A stretch of DNA of 64,000 nt from Actinomycetes bacterium (GCA_021811865.1 JAKAQB010000005.1:1-64000), one strand, 5' to 3'. Shown: positions 1 to 10,190, counted from the first letter of the stretch. The notes: generated by a model from the letters alone, not told the origin. A program made the numbers and translations.

Positions 1-2
1 GC

Positions 3-1019
3 CCTTGGACTTGCCCCCGGACCATCGGCTCGGGCTGCCGCCTGAGTCCTCGAGCGACCTGCGAGGAATCGCTGGCTGACTGGGGGTTGACAAACGGTGT
101 CTCACTGCTCGACGACCTCGACGGCAGGGCCCTGGCGGAGCACCTCGTCGGTGGCGTTCTCAAAGCCGACCTGCACCTGAGCAAGGCCCACAGGAGCCTC
201 AAGTGGTCGATGATGGGAGCCGACGACTTCCTCCTGCCACCGCTTCCCAACCACCTCTTCCAGCGCGACAACTCCTGCTGGATATACGGAGGTGTCACGC
301 TGAACCCGATGGCGAAGCCGGCCCGTCAACGCGAGACGATCCACTCCCGGGCCATCTACCGCTACCATCCGATGTTCGCTGGCGCCAAGTTCTCGGTGCT
401 CTACGGCGGCGACGACGAGCAGCACCAGCCGGCCGCGCTCGAAGGAGGAGATGTGCACGTCATCGGGAACGGCGCTGTGCTCATCGGGATGGGGGAGCGG
501 ACGACACCGATGGCCGTCGAGGTGGTGTGCTCCCGCCTGTTCGAGACCGGGCAGGCGACGCGCGTGGTGGCGGTCGAGCTGCCCAAGTCCCATGCGACCA
601 TGCACCTCGACACGGTCATGACCATGGTCGACCGGGCGACGTTCGTGGTGTACCCCTACCTTGACCGACACCTGCGCAGCTGGACCGTGACGCCCGGCGA
701 CGAGCCGGGCCAGCTCCAGCTCACCCACAACCATTCCCTGTGGGAGGCGATCGCCGCCGCCCTCGGCACCGACACGGGCGGGCTCACGGTGCTGTCGACC
801 GAGGAGGACATCCGCGCAGCCGAGCGGGAGCAGTGGGACGACGGAACCAACTACCTCGCCGTCGCTCCTGGTGTCGTGTACGGCTACGAGCGCAACGTCC
901 CCACCAACACGATGCTGCGGAGGCACGGGATAGAGGTCATCACCGTGACCGGGTCCGAGCTCGGCCGGGGGCGGGGTGGCCCTCGGTGCATGACCTGCCC
1001 GATCGAACGTGACGCGTAG
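3..1019 (+). CDS. arcA: Arginine deiminase, 5' end cut by window edge
   Basis: Hydrolyses L-arginine to citrulline and ammonia, the first step of the ADI pathway; cytoplasmic. The frame is open to the left edge of the window, so the N-terminal part (about 70-80 residues of a roughly 410-residue family) lies outside. Visible family motifs, in order: FQRDNS (substrate-binding Asp), EGGDVH (catalytic Glu/Asp region), MHLDTVM (catalytic His) and, near the C-terminus, [10 protein letters not shown] with the nucleophilic Cys. The TTG at 87 is only an internal possibility; homology-like sequence continues upstream of it. First gene of arcABC: arcB starts 58 bp downstream behind its own strong ribosome-binding site. 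Identification is secure; only the true start is unknown. Confidence 0.93.
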   Translation, partial: PWTCPRTIGSGCRLSPRATCEESLADWGLTNGVSLLDDLDGRALAEHLVGGVLKADLHLSKAHRSLKWSMMGADDFLLPPLPNHLFQRDNSCWIYGGVTLNPMAKPARQRETIHSRAIYRYHPMFAGAKFSVLYGGDDEQHQPAALEGGDVHVIGNGAVLIGMGERTTPMAVEVVCSRLFETGQATRVVAVELPKSHATMHLDTVMTMVDRATFVVYPYLDRHLRSWTVTPGDEPGQLQLTHNHSLWEAIAAALGTDTGGLTVLSTEEDIRAAEREQWDDGTNYLAVAPGVVYGYERNVPTNTMLRRHGIEVITVTGSELGRGRGGPRCMTCPIERDA

Positions 1020-1077
1020 GCGCCCGTCGCGCCCCGATCACCCACGACTTCGCCGAATCGACCAAGGAGGACCGACG

Positions 1078-2082
1078 ATGGACCTGCAAGGACGTAGCTA
1101 CCTGAAGGACGCTGATCTCACCGCAGAGGAGTACGGCGCAGTCCTCGATCTCGCTGTACGGCTTCGAGATGAGAAGCGTGGCGGTGCCGAGAGGCGCCGC
1201 CTGTCGGGCAGGAACATCGCCCTCCTCTTCGAGAAGACCTCGACGCGCACCCGCTCTGCGTTCGAGGTGGCCGCACACGACCAGGGCGGGCAAACCACAT
1301 ACCTCGGGCCGGGCGAGAGCCAGTTCGGGATCAAGGAGTCGACGAAGGACACCGCCAGGGTGCTCGGTCGCTTCTTCGACGGCATAGAGTTCCGCGGCTT
1401 CCGCCAGTCCGACGCAGAGCTGCTGGCGGAGTTCTCGGGGGTGCCGGTGTGGAACGGGCTCACCGACCAGTGGCACCCGACCCAGAGCCTGGCGGACCTC
1501 CTCACGATGCGGGACCACGCCGGCCGGTCGCTCAACGAGCTCAAGGTCTGCTTCCTCGGCGACGCCGCCAACAACACCTGCGCCTCCGTCCTCACCGCCG
1601 GAGCCCTCATGGGCATGGAGGTGCGGGTGGCTGCGCCCACGGCGCGCCGGCCGGCACCGAAGGTGTGGGCGGACGCGCTCGCCCTCGCCGGCGCGTCGGG
1701 GGCCTCGCTCAGCGTGACCGACGACCCACACAAAGCAGTCCGCGACGTCGACTTCCTCTACACCGACGTCTGGCTGTCGCTCGGCGAGCCCGAGGAGCTG
1801 TGGGACGAGCGTATTGACCTCATGCAGCCCTACCAGGTGAACGCATCGCTCGTGGCGGCAACTGGGAACCCGGACGTGAAGCTTCTGCACTGCCTGCCGT
1901 CGTTGCACAACACCGACACCGAGATAGGCAGGCGGATCTTCCAGAGGCGGGGGCTCGAAGCGATGGAGGTGACCGACGAGGTCTTCGAGTCCCCGGTCTC
2001 GCTCGTCTTCGATGAGGCCGAGAACCGACTGCACACCATCAAGGCGATCATGGTCGCGTCCCTCTCGGGCCTCGACGGCTGA
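1078..2082 (+). CDS. arcB: Ornithine carbamoyltransferase (catabolic, ArcB)
   Basis: Converts citrulline plus phosphate to ornithine and carbamoyl phosphate in the ADI pathway (the same fold runs in the opposite direction in arginine synthesis). The 334-residue protein has the carbamoyl-phosphate motif STRTR, the HPTQ motif, and HCLP near the C-terminus. The ATG at 1078 is preceded by AAGGAGG with an 8-nt spacer, so it is preferred over upstream in-frame starts. The catabolic assignment rests on its position between arcA and arcC; sequence alone does not separate ArcB from ArgF. arcC starts one base after its stop codon, which suggests translational coupling. Confidence 0.93.
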   Translation: MDLQGRSYLKDADLTAEEYGAVLDLAVRLRDEKRGGAERRRLSGRNIALLFEKTSTRTRSAFEVAAHDQGGQTTYLGPGESQFGIKESTKDTARVLGRFFDGIEFRGFRQSDAELLAEFSGVPVWNGLTDQWHPTQSLADLLTMRDHAGRSLNELKVCFLGDAANNTCASVLTAGALMGMEVRVAAPTARRPAPKVWADALALAGASGASLSVTDDPHKAVRDVDFLYTDVWLSLGEPEELWDERIDLMQPYQVNASLVAATGNPDVKLLHCLPSLHNTDTEIGRRIFQRRGLEAMEVTDEVFESPVSLVFDEAENRLHTIKAIMVASLSGLDG

Positions 2083-2083
2083 G

Positions 2084-3076
2084 ATGCGTGTAGTGGTGGC
2101 GCTAGGAGGTAACGCGCTACTCGAGCGGACCGAGCGACCCGATGCCGAGATCCAGGAGCGACACGTCCTGCGCGCGGTGGACGCGCTCGCGCCGATCGCC
2201 CGCGACCACGAGCTCGTGGTCACCCACGGCAACGGCCCCCAGGTCGGTCTCCTGGCTGCCGAGAGCGAGAAGGACCCCGAGCTCCGGCACCCCTATCCTT
2301 TCGATGTCCTCGGTGCACAAACCCAAGGCATGATCGGGTACTGGCTGCTCCAGGCCCTGGAGAACGTCCTTCCGGGACGGCGTGTCGCAGCCCTGCTCAC
2401 CCAGACCGTGGTCGCCATTAGCGACCCAGCGTTTGGCAACCCACAGAAGTTCGTGGGTCCAGTGTTCGACGAGCAAACGGCCGGGCGCCTGTCGGTGGAG
2501 CGCAGCTGGACGGTTCGCCGGGACGAGAAGGGCTACCGCCGGGTGGTGGCTTTGCCGCAACCGCGTGACATCGTGGAGATCGCCGAGGTCGACGCTCTGC
2601 TCGCCGCTGGCTCGGTGGTGATCTGTGCCGGCGGTGGCGGGGTTCCCGTGGTGCGCGATCCCGATGGCAGCCTGCGCGGCGTGGAGGCGGTGATCGACAA
2701 GGACCTCACGGCTGCCCTCCTGGCTGAGCACGTCGGCGCGGACGCCCTCGTGATCCTGACCGACGTCGCAGCGGTCGAGGTCGATCACGGCACGCCCCAG
2801 GCGCGCCCGATCGGGCGCACATCCGTGGCGGAGCTGCGAGCGCTCCCCTTCGCTCCGGGTTCTATGGGTCCGAAAGTCGAAGCCGCCTGTCGTTTCGTGG
2901 CGGCCACGGGTGGTTTCGCGGCCATCGGGCGGCTGGTCGACGTCTCGCGCCTCCTTACCGGGAACGCTGGTACGGTCGTGGTAGAAGGTGGGGGCCCGGG
3001 GAACGCACGAGATAAACGGGGAGTGGCCGGCGGGCCCGGTGGGAGCAGCGGAAACAAGTCCCTGTTTGGCCGGTAA
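2084..3076 (+). CDS. arcC: Carbamate kinase
   Basis: Makes ATP from carbamoyl phosphate and ADP, the energy-yielding last step of the ADI pathway. The N-terminus VVALGGNALL and the THGNGPQVG motif are those of the amino-acid-kinase fold of carbamate kinases. The ATG at 2084 lies one base after the arcB stop. The protein is 330 residues; the family usually ends at the strand equivalent to NAGTVVVEG, so the final 25 or so residues (Gly-rich, ending SLFGR) look like read-through into non-native DNA at the junction with the IS21 remnant just downstream. Activity is probably unaffected because the extension follows the complete fold. Confidence 0.92.
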   Translation: MRVVVALGGNALLERTERPDAEIQERHVLRAVDALAPIARDHELVVTHGNGPQVGLLAAESEKDPELRHPYPFDVLGAQTQGMIGYWLLQALENVLPGRRVAALLTQTVVAISDPAFGNPQKFVGPVFDEQTAGRLSVERSWTVRRDEKGYRRVVALPQPRDIVEIAEVDALLAAGSVVICAGGGGVPVVRDPDGSLRGVEAVIDKDLTAALLAEHVGADALVILTDVAAVEVDHGTPQARPIGRTSVAELRALPFAPGSMGPKVEAACRFVAATGGFAAIGRLVDVSRLLTGNAGTVVVEGGGPGNARDKRGVAGGPGGSSGNKSLFGR

Positions 3077-3080
3077 CCTC

Positions 3081-3476
3081 GTGGTCCGGGCCATCGCGCA
3101 ACACCGCCACGGCGTCACGGTTGACCTCCTCGTCGAAGTAGGCGGCGATCCAACGCCGAAGCAACGATTCCGACGCCTCCAAGCCATGGTCATCGACCAG
3201 CCGCTGACGGATCGTCGCGACCGTCACCACCCCCAACCAGCCCTTGATCCGCTCCCGGTGGACCTGGATCCCCGGCCAGCTCGACTGGCGCAACCGCCGG
3301 TCCACCGGCGTCGGGAACCGGCCCTCCGCCAGCTCCGACCACTCCTCCGCCGACAACGACGGCCCGCCCGGGCACATCCCCGCCACCACCGCCGAGGCGC
3401 TGTACTTACGGATCGCCTTGGCGCGGTGCGCACCACGTGGCGCGGGCGGCCGTAGCCCGTCGGGGTCGGTGCTCAC
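3081..3476 (-). pseudogene. IS21-family transposase (IstA) N-terminal remnant
   Basis: The minus-strand translation carries an IstA-like N-terminal region: IRKYSASAVVAG (end of the first helix-turn-helix region), an HRERIKGWL segment, and SLLRRWIAAYF followed by VLRDGPDHE. It then loses similarity where the catalytic DDE domain should begin and runs into sequence antisense to arcC. About 130 of some 400-500 residues remain and there is no istB partner. Its GTG overlaps the stop of the dehydrogenase upstream, probably by chance. The family call comes from the pattern of the fragment, not from a search. Confidence 0.65.
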
Positions 3477-4471
3477 GGGCGTCCGCCGGGACGCGTCGAG
3501 CCGCCGGCGACGTCAGTCACGTCGCCTTCGAGCAGGGACGCAGGAAAGCCGTCGGCTCGCAGGCTGACCCCCACCTCGTCCTCGAGCAGCTGCACCACTC
3601 GGGGGGACCACGCCTCGCCGCCGTAGCGCTCCTTCGCTCGCCTGAACAAACCTTCCACCATCGGCGCCAGCTGGATGGGCACGTCGAGCGCGGAGGCGAG
3701 GTCCCCGAGGAGACCGAGATCCTTCAGCGCCAGGTCGACGGTGAAGCCGATGTCGTAGCTGCCTGAGAGGATGACCTGGCTTTCGGTCTCGTGCACGAAG
3801 CTGTTACCCGAGCTGAACCGAATTGCATCGAAGGCATCTCTCAGGTCGATCCCCGAAGAGGCCGCTAGCGTCAACGCCTCCCCCACGGCCACCAGATGGA
3901 TGAAAGCGAGCATGTTGGTGATGACCTTCATCTTCGACGCCTGGCCGACGGCGCCGAGGTAGATCACCCGTGATCCGATCTTCTCGAGCAGTGATCGATG
4001 GGCCTCGAAGACCGCCTCCTCGCCTCCGACGAGCACGGTCAGCTCGCCGAGGGCGGCTTTATGGACCCCGCCGGTGACCGGTGCCTCGAGGGTCGATACT
4101 CCGAGCTTTGCGGCCTGGGTGCTCAACGAGCGCAGCACGGCCACGTCGTTAGTGGTGATGTCTATCCAGCATCCTCCCCGTCGGAGGTTCTGGAGCACCC
4201 CTCCGGGACCTCCAACGACTTCCTCGACGACATCCGGCCGGGGAAGGCAGGTCAGCACGACGTCCGCTCCCCGTGATGCCGCGGCCGGGCTGGGCGCCCA
4301 TCCCGCGCCTGCCGCCAGCGAGCTCGCCGCCGCCTCTTCGGAGCTGTCGTGCACCGCGACCCTCGTTCCGGCACCGACGAGGCGACCGACGATCTTCGAT
4401 CCGAGCTGGCCGGTTCCTATGAAGCCGACCCGCCAGTCGGACGTATCCGAGAGCACCTGCGTGCTTTGCAC
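3473..4471 (-). CDS. 3-hydroxyisobutyrate dehydrogenase-family oxidoreductase
   Basis: NAD(P)-dependent beta-hydroxyacid dehydrogenase, a family that includes 3-hydroxyisobutyrate, tartronate-semialdehyde and related reductases. The Rossmann motif GFIGTGQLGSKIV is near the N-terminus, the substrate-binding signature EAPVTGGVHKAALGE is in the middle, and the catalytic-Lys helix GQASKMKVITNML follows, ahead of the all-helical C-terminal domain. The 332-residue length is normal. I chose GTG 4471 because GGAGGA lies 9 nt upstream; a GTG at 4495 is also in frame. It stands alone between mobile-element debris, so its substrate cannot be inferred. Confidence 0.8.
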   Translation of the reverse strand: MQSTQVLSDTSDWRVGFIGTGQLGSKIVGRLVGAGTRVAVHDSSEEAAASSLAAGAGWAPSPAAASRGADVVLTCLPRPDVVEEVVGGPGGVLQNLRRGGCWIDITTNDVAVLRSLSTQAAKLGVSTLEAPVTGGVHKAALGELTVLVGGEEAVFEAHRSLLEKIGSRVIYLGAVGQASKMKVITNMLAFIHLVAVGEALTLAASSGIDLRDAFDAIRFSSGNSFVHETESQVILSGSYDIGFTVDLALKDLGLLGDLASALDVPIQLAPMVEGLFRRAKERYGGEAWSPRVVQLLEDEVGVSLRADGFPASLLEGDVTDVAGGSTRPGGRP

Positions 4472-4491
4472 GTTGGTCGATCCTCCTGCGC

Positions 4492-4955
4492 TCACTGTAT
4501 CCAGACCTCCGAGAAGTCGTAGTTGTCGAGCGAGACCCCCACCTTCGATGGCCTCAGCAGGAATGACGTAAATGTAGCCTCCCCGGTCGCAGTCGATGAG
4601 CTACATCTCGTGGACGATATCGGTGCGCTTCGAGCGGTCCATGGTTCAGATAGTTGGGTCCGTAGAGCTCGGTCACGTCCACGTTGTCGAGCTCCGCCTC
4701 CTTCACTCCAGCAGCGCCGGCCTGCTGGGCCAGCGCCACCCTCAGGTTTTCGCGCCCCAGCCACCTTCAGCAGCGACTTGGCCTGGCCGATGTCCTGCTC
4801 CGGTTGCGGGAGTGCCTGGTCGGAGGACGGGTCCCAGATCGAAGACAGGCCGTTGCCGAGCACCCCTTCCCGCCGAAGCCCGCGTCCATCGTCTCAGGTC
4901 GGTTCACGATGTAGCGCATCGCCTGGCGCACGCGAACGTCATCGAAGAGCGCCCA
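4492..4955 (-). pseudogene. ABC transporter substrate-binding protein (family 5), fragment with frameshifts
   Basis: Reading the minus strand across three frames recovers one continuous family-5 (peptide/nickel) binding-protein C-terminal part: FDDVRVRQAMRYIVNRPE in one frame, then LPQPEQDIGQAKSLLKVAG in a second, then ELDNVDVTELYG in a third, ending VSLDNYDFSEVWIQ back in the second. At least three small indels and the missing N-terminal two thirds make it a dead gene. It resembles the intact binding protein at 35226-37097 only at family level. Confidence 0.7.
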
Positions 4956-5290
4956 TGCCGATGGTAGGCGCGCCGCTCGGATGGGCCGCAGGGCTAGCGA
5001 CAGGGCTGGTCGCTGGCCGGGTCCTGTCGGGTGGATGTGATGACCCCGGCGGTGGAGGTGCTGGCCGACGACGGCGCCTCCCAGGAGTTGGCCGTCGGCG
5101 CCGGCTGCGAGTCGAACCCGGCGCCGAGCGGCTGCAGGTGAGCGTGGGGGACATGGCGACAACACGGCCGCCTGGCCGGCCTGGCCCTCCGCCACCGCTG
5201 GGCGGGCTGGCACCGGACGCCGTGCACCGGTGAGGTACGCAGCGCTCACGCATGCTTCGCAGGCCGTGCTAGGCGAGCAGCCGCCCCGGT
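4956..5290. other. Intergenic stretch, no gene recognised
   Basis: About 335 bp of very G+C-rich sequence between the broken binding-protein gene and the CocE-type hydrolase. Several frames stay open only because stops are rare at this base composition. I see no ribosome-binding site plus start, no family motif and no tRNA. It may contain the decayed 5' part of the adjacent pseudogene. Confidence 0.5.
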
Positions 5291-7312
5291 TCAGAGCAGC
5301 TCGCGGGGGAACGACCGCACCCACTGGCGGGTGTGGTGCGCCATACCGTCGACGGTGACCACAAGGTCGATGGTGACGTGGAAGTGGGTGGCTGTGGCCT
5401 GGACGCCGACGGTGGAGGTCGACTCGGTGACCCCACCCGGTGTGGTCGTCGTCGAGGTGTGCCGTCCCCGGGCACCAGCTCGGGCGGGTTCGTCGGGGTC
5501 GGCAGTGGCGGTCATCTCGTACTCCCGCCGCACCAGCGTGTCGTGGTCGATCCGCTCCGTTTGGCTTTCGAGAAGGTGGACGCTCACCCGGCGGGACAGG
5601 GCGTCGTGGACGACTTCCCACACCGGCGGCTCGATGCGCTCCAAGCAGCGGGTCGGCTCCACCGGTGAGGGCCGGAACGCCGGCGGCGTCGCGCTCCCCT
5701 CGGCGAGCACGGCCGGCAGCTCCAGGCGGGAGGGGCGGTCCTCGCCGCGGTGGACGGTGTTGGTGGCCGGCTGCGGCGTCGGCCACACGTTGGGCCAGTC
5801 GGCACCGGCCACGGCGAGGCGGATCCGATGTCCCCGGTCGAACCGCCACGCCGTCGTGTCGATATCGATGATCAACTCCACCACGTCGCCGGGTGTCAGT
5901 GGCTCGGGGTCGGTGAGCGAGTGGCGCCGGGTGGCGTTGAGCATCCCTTTGGCCACGAGGAACGAGGAGCCGTCGGGCCCGACGTCGATGAGGCTGGTGG
6001 CGAAGCCGACGACGGTGGCGGTTGACGAGACGTGGAGATGCACCCGGGGTCGGCCGATGATGCTCAGGTCCTGGTCAAGAGGGGCGCTGGTGTACACCAG
6101 CGAGAGGGCTTCGTCCGGGCGTTGGTCCCCGACCTGGCCGAACTGCAAGCCGCCCGACCACAGCCCGGCGGTGACGCCGACGGTCGCGATGTACTCGAAG
6201 TCGTCGCGACCCTCGCTTCCCGGCTCGGCAGTCAGGCGGTGGTCGTCGCCGAGATGGAGGGTCCGCTCACAGGCGCCGGGCGCCGGCCAGGTCGTCTCCG
6301 CCCGCCACGCCCCCGCCGCGTCGAGGCGGTCGGGATCGGGTCGCTCGTAGTGTTGCATGTAGACCACGACGGGCGGCTCGTCCATGATCCCCGTGTCCCT
6401 GCCCTTGCACCAGTGGTCGAGCCAGCGGACGACCTCGTGGAGGTGATCGATGCGAGGCCCGGGGACCGCGACATCGGGCACGGCGTGGTTCCAAGGGCCG
6501 ACGAGCACCTTGCGCGGCACCCGCAGGGCCTCGTACAAGCGCAGCGGTGGGTTGGGGTAGCCGTCGCGCCACCCGCCGATCATGAACACCGGGCAGACGA
6601 TCCGCTCGGCGATGTCGCCGACAGAGCCGTGCCGCCAGTACGGGCCGTCAGTCTGGTGGCCGTACCAGTTGAGGAAGTACGGCTCGTTGCTGGCGAGGTG
6701 CTCCTCCCACACAGCCGCCCAGTCCTCCGACCAGCGGGCAGACGGTGGGGTGGCGTTGTACGCCACCATGGAGTTGCCGTAGTACCCGATGTCGTAGTAG
6801 CAGCGCAGCAGACCGCCCCGGTAGTGGCAGTCATCGCTGTAGCGGTCGTCGGTGAAGTACATGGGGATGATCGACCGAAGATGCGGCGGCTGGTGAGTCG
6901 CCACCTGCAGGGACGTGAACCCCCCGTAGGAGATGCCCATCATGTTCACGTTGCCGTCGCAGAACGGCTGCGCCGCCAGCCACTCGACCACGTCATAGCC
7001 GTCCTCCTGCTCGCTCTGCGGGTACTCGTCGGACACCACCCCCGCCGACGCACCAGTGCCGCGGATGTCCACACGGGCAACGACGTAGCCGTGCTGGGGA
7101 AGGTACGAATAGAAGCGGGGCCCGACCGGCACGTCGTCCTTGCGGTAAGGGATGTACTCCATCACCACCGGCAACGGCCGGGACTCCCCCCCCGGGACAT
7201 ACAGATCAGCGGCGAGGGCAGTGCCGTCACGGACGGGGACCCTCACGTTCTTCACCAGCCGCACCCCCGTCGTGTACCAGCAGCTCGGCGCGCCGAACAT
7301 GTCCTCCGTCAT
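5291..7312 (-). CDS. CocE/NonD-family serine hydrolase
   Basis: Hydrolase of the Xaa-Pro dipeptidyl-peptidase (S15)/cocaine-esterase family, acting on esters or acyl-peptide bonds; the real substrate cannot be told. An alpha/beta-hydrolase core begins with VRDGTALAADLYVP; the nucleophile elbow is GISYGG (Ser), the acid lies near GGWRDGYPNPP and the His in VGPWNHAVPD. A C-terminal jelly-roll-like domain follows, as in the family (for example LVYTSAPLDQDL). The ATG at 7312 has a GGAGGGAGGA ribosome-binding site directly upstream, so it is preferred over an upstream in-frame start at 7372. 673 residues, a normal length. No signal peptide seen. Confidence 0.85.
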   Translation of the reverse strand: MTEDMFGAPSCWYTTGVRLVKNVRVPVRDGTALAADLYVPGGESRPLPVVMEYIPYRKDDVPVGPRFYSYLPQHGYVVARVDIRGTGASAGVVSDEYPQSEQEDGYDVVEWLAAQPFCDGNVNMMGISYGGFTSLQVATHQPPHLRSIIPMYFTDDRYSDDCHYRGGLLRCYYDIGYYGNSMVAYNATPPSARWSEDWAAVWEEHLASNEPYFLNWYGHQTDGPYWRHGSVGDIAERIVCPVFMIGGWRDGYPNPPLRLYEALRVPRKVLVGPWNHAVPDVAVPGPRIDHLHEVVRWLDHWCKGRDTGIMDEPPVVVYMQHYERPDPDRLDAAGAWRAETTWPAPGACERTLHLGDDHRLTAEPGSEGRDDFEYIATVGVTAGLWSGGLQFGQVGDQRPDEALSLVYTSAPLDQDLSIIGRPRVHLHVSSTATVVGFATSLIDVGPDGSSFLVAKGMLNATRRHSLTDPEPLTPGDVVELIIDIDTTAWRFDRGHRIRLAVAGADWPNVWPTPQPATNTVHRGEDRPSRLELPAVLAEGSATPPAFRPSPVEPTRCLERIEPPVWEVVHDALSRRVSVHLLESQTERIDHDTLVRREYEMTATADPDEPARAGARGRHTSTTTTPGGVTESTSTVGVQATATHFHVTIDLVVTVDGMAHHTRQWVRSFPRELL

Positions 7313-7418
7313 CGGTCCTCCCTCCACAGCCGACCGTCGCAGGACGACCATACTGTAAGTGGAGTTTCGCACTTCTCCGCGTGGTCGTGGATTGGCGGGG
7401 ACGGATGGTGGTCTGGGG

Positions 7419-7603
7419 TTATGCCGCGGTGGCGAGAACGTTGAGCATGGTGTCGATGATTTTGGGGTCGTGTGCTCCCGAGGATGACGCCGTTGTAATT
7501 CGTTCGGACCACATGGCCCGGCGTAGCGCAGCGAGGGCGTCGAGGAAGCTCGGCGTGGCTTTCTTTGGGTGCCAGGGGCGGGGGATCCAGGTGTACTTGT
7601 CTA
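7419..7603 (-). pseudogene. C-terminal fragment of a transposase (family not assigned)
   Basis: The minus-strand reading gives about 60 residues ending in a stop: KYTWIPRPWHPKKATPSF, then a helix LDALAALRRAMWSERI, then PKIIDTMLNVLATAA. The spacing and Ala-rich end look like the C-terminal tail of an actinobacterial DDE transposase, but I cannot name the family. It abuts the end of the IS66 remnant, so one insertion probably truncated the other. Low confidence in the family, moderate confidence that it is mobile-element debris. Confidence 0.45.
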
Positions 7604-7677
7604 GCGGGTGAGGGGCGGGTTGAACTGGGCGGGTTGGTTGTTGTGATGCGGGTTTGCGCGAGCCGGGCCGGCGTGGG

Positions 7678-8968
7678 TCAGGCGAGGAGGATGGTGAGTC
7701 CGGGGTCGGGTGCTCGGGCCCGGTCGGCGATGTAGGCGACGGCGTCGTGGCCGTGCTGTTCGGCGGTTCGCAGGATGCTGGTGATGACGCCTTGGGTGTG
7801 GGCGCCGGTAAACCAACACGGCGGCGGGACGGATGTCGGTCTCGGCCCGCCAGTTGGTGGCGTCGATGTGCAGGGCGGGATCGGCGGTGAGGAAGGTGAA
7901 CAGGCCGGGGGCCTCGTGGGCGAGATGAGCGAGGAGCCGGCGGTTGTCGTCGCAGTCGGGCGGTCGGGCGCAGAGTGTCTCGACTCGGGAGGTCAGCTCG
8001 ACCGCCGCGGCGGCCCGGCTGGCCACATCGAGGTCACGGGCGGCGAGGGGGACTTGGCGGTCGCGGCCGGTGAGGTCGGCTTCCATCTCCCGGCAGCGGC
8101 GCAGCAGATGAGCCAGGCAGCTCTGCGGTGTGGCGTGGCTGTAGCCGTCGTAGACGACGTAGCCGTCCCGGACGATGATCCCGTCGTAGTCGGCGCCGAT
8201 CACGCTGGTGGCATCCGCGAAGCTGCGTCCTGGGGTGACCCAGTAGACGGTGAGACCCTCGTTGGTGGCCACCCACATCCACGCCGCGTCACCCTCGACG
8301 TGCCAGCCGGTCTCGTCCATCACCACACTCGCCGAGGCGTTCGCCGCGGCGACCAGCTCGGCATGCACCGGGACCAGCTCCTTGCTCGCCGCGCTCGCCG
8401 ACTCTTGGCAGATCGCCGCGCGAGTCAGGTCGATCCCGAACCGGTCGAGCAGCTTGCAGGCCTTGTCGAAGCTCAACCCGAGCCCGTAGTGCAACCACAT
8501 CCCCAACGCCCGAGCCGTCGGTCCCACCGTCGAGGCCGCCGCCCCCAACGCCTGGGAGGTCTGCTCGGGGTGGCCGCCTTGCAGCCGGGTGCCGCACCCA
8601 CCGCAGTGGCCGACCGCCACGTTGAACTTCGTCACGACCGGGGTGACCGGCGGGATATCCACCTGCCACTGCTCATCGACCCGGTCGCAGACCACCATGC
8701 CACCACAGTCCGGGCAGCGATCGGGCAGAGCGGCCTCCAGCTCCCGATCCGGCCGGCCCGCCGGCGCAGCCCGATGACCGTGCCGGCCGTGCGCCTTGCC
8801 CGACTTGCGCCCCGGCGACTTCGCCACGGCCCCCGACTCGCCCTTCGAGAACGGAGCCGACTGGCGCTTCCCCCGCCGCCGAGCGTCCTCCAACCCCACC
8901 TCAAGCTGGCGGATCCGCTCCAACTGGTCGATGATCACCCGATCCTTGACCGCGATCCATCCTGGCAA
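7678..8968 (-). pseudogene. tnpC: IS66-family transposase TnpC, disrupted near the C-terminus
   Basis: IS66 transposase with the expected order: an N-terminal coiled coil (QLERIRQLEVGLEDARRR), a zinc-ribbon-like CPDCGG...CGGC segment, then the DDE domain with VVMDETGW, YDGYSHATPQSCLAHLLRR and the C-terminal NWRAETDIRPA. Right after that motif the frame is lost: the expected tail continues in another frame (GAHTQGVITSIL to LTILLA, stop at 7678), with about ten residues missing. This is a small deletion and frameshift near 7810-7830. The original frame runs on out of phase to 7601. No tnpA/tnpB partners are adjacent. Confidence 0.82.
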
Positions 8969-9137
8969 GGGTTGCTTGACCTGGACAAGCCACGTTTCCC
9001 TTACCAGGCGGGCACTTTCGTGGATCTCGCAGGCCCGCTACCAGCCCGTTCGCGAATAGCCGAGGCTAGCTCAGCTACTGTATGTCACGAAGCATTGATC
9101 CCGATCTCCAGATGCGAACCAGAGTGAGGACTTGACA

Positions 9138-10124
9138 ATGACCGACAGAGCAGCCGAGGACACCGACTCCCGAGACCCGACCTCCCTCCCAGTCCGAGTT
9201 GCCGGTGCCGGAGCACGTGAGGGTGTCCATAGGGAGGAGCTGTACTGCAGAGTGTCGCCCGAAGTGGACATCTTTGTGCGTCACGTGGCTCCCGCCAAGC
9301 CTGCCGCGACAGAAGGCAACCGCAGGCACATATGGCTCTTGCACGGCGCCGGGATGGACTCGCTGGGCTTTGACATCCCTGTTCCGGGCTGGTCGTTCAT
9401 GGAGCGTCTTGCCCGTCGAGGACACGAGATTTTCGCCTGCGACTACCGAGGGCACGGGCGTTCAACTCGCGTTGCGGACGGCGCGGGGATCGATGCCGCA
9501 GTGGTTCGCGACGACGTCGCCTTCGTCGTGCGGCAGCTCGCAACCTCGACGGAGTCGACTGCCGACCGAGCTGCTTCGGATCCAGAGGTGCATCTGGTCG
9601 GGATTAGCTTCGGGTCCGTCGTCGCTCCCATGATCGCCAAGGAGCTGGGCGCTCGCATTGGGAGCATGACGTTGTTGGGTCCGATCTTCGCGAGCTTAGG
9701 AGCCTTTGGTGATGACTTCGCCGCCTTCGTCGAGGGACTGACCACAGCACCCTGCGGCTACGCCTTCACGACCGAGGAAGAGTGGAGCGAGCTGTTCCTC
9801 GCGAGTGCTGAGCCGGCAGTACTCCGGTGGCATGAGGTGTGCTTCGGGACGGCTTACGCATATCCGATCGGACCCTATAACTCCGTGGCGTCGCTTCCTG
9901 TTGACACCGACCTCTCGACGGTGACGTGTCCGACCCGCGCCATCATGGGGGATCGCGATCCGTTCGCATCGGTAGACGACATGGACCATCTGTTCTCACT
10001 TCTCGGCACCGACGACACAGCTCTCATCGTGCAGGAGAATGTCGGTCATCTGCCATACGTCGAAGCCCATGCGTCGAGTGTCATCGACACTATCGACGCA
10101 ATTGTCAGCGGTCGGCCGTCTTAG
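9138..10124 (+). CDS. Alpha/beta hydrolase
   Basis: Soluble alpha/beta-fold hydrolase of 328 residues. The oxyanion-hole loop LLHGAGMDS, the nucleophile elbow VGISFGSVV (Ser), the acid in GDRDPFAS and the His in NVGHLPYVE complete a plausible triad. ATG 9138 sits 8 nt after GTGAGGA; a TTG at 9132 is also in frame. The APC permease follows 66 bp downstream on the same strand and the pair shares a visibly lower G+C content and more A/T-ending codons than the flanking genes, so they were probably acquired together. Substrate unknown; with a permease next door a small amide or ester nutrient is possible. Confidence 0.8.
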   Translation: MTDRAAEDTDSRDPTSLPVRVAGAGAREGVHREELYCRVSPEVDIFVRHVAPAKPAATEGNRRHIWLLHGAGMDSLGFDIPVPGWSFMERLARRGHEIFACDYRGHGRSTRVADGAGIDAAVVRDDVAFVVRQLATSTESTADRAASDPEVHLVGISFGSVVAPMIAKELGARIGSMTLLGPIFASLGAFGDDFAAFVEGLTTAPCGYAFTTEEEWSELFLASAEPAVLRWHEVCFGTAYAYPIGPYNSVASLPVDTDLSTVTCPTRAIMGDRDPFASVDDMDHLFSLLGTDDTALIVQENVGHLPYVEAHASSVIDTIDAIVSGRPS

Positions 10125-10190
10125 CCCCAACAAGTCCCGCCGAAGTTCGTTTGCCCCTCAAACTCGTGCCCAGAAGAAAGAGAGTGTCCT

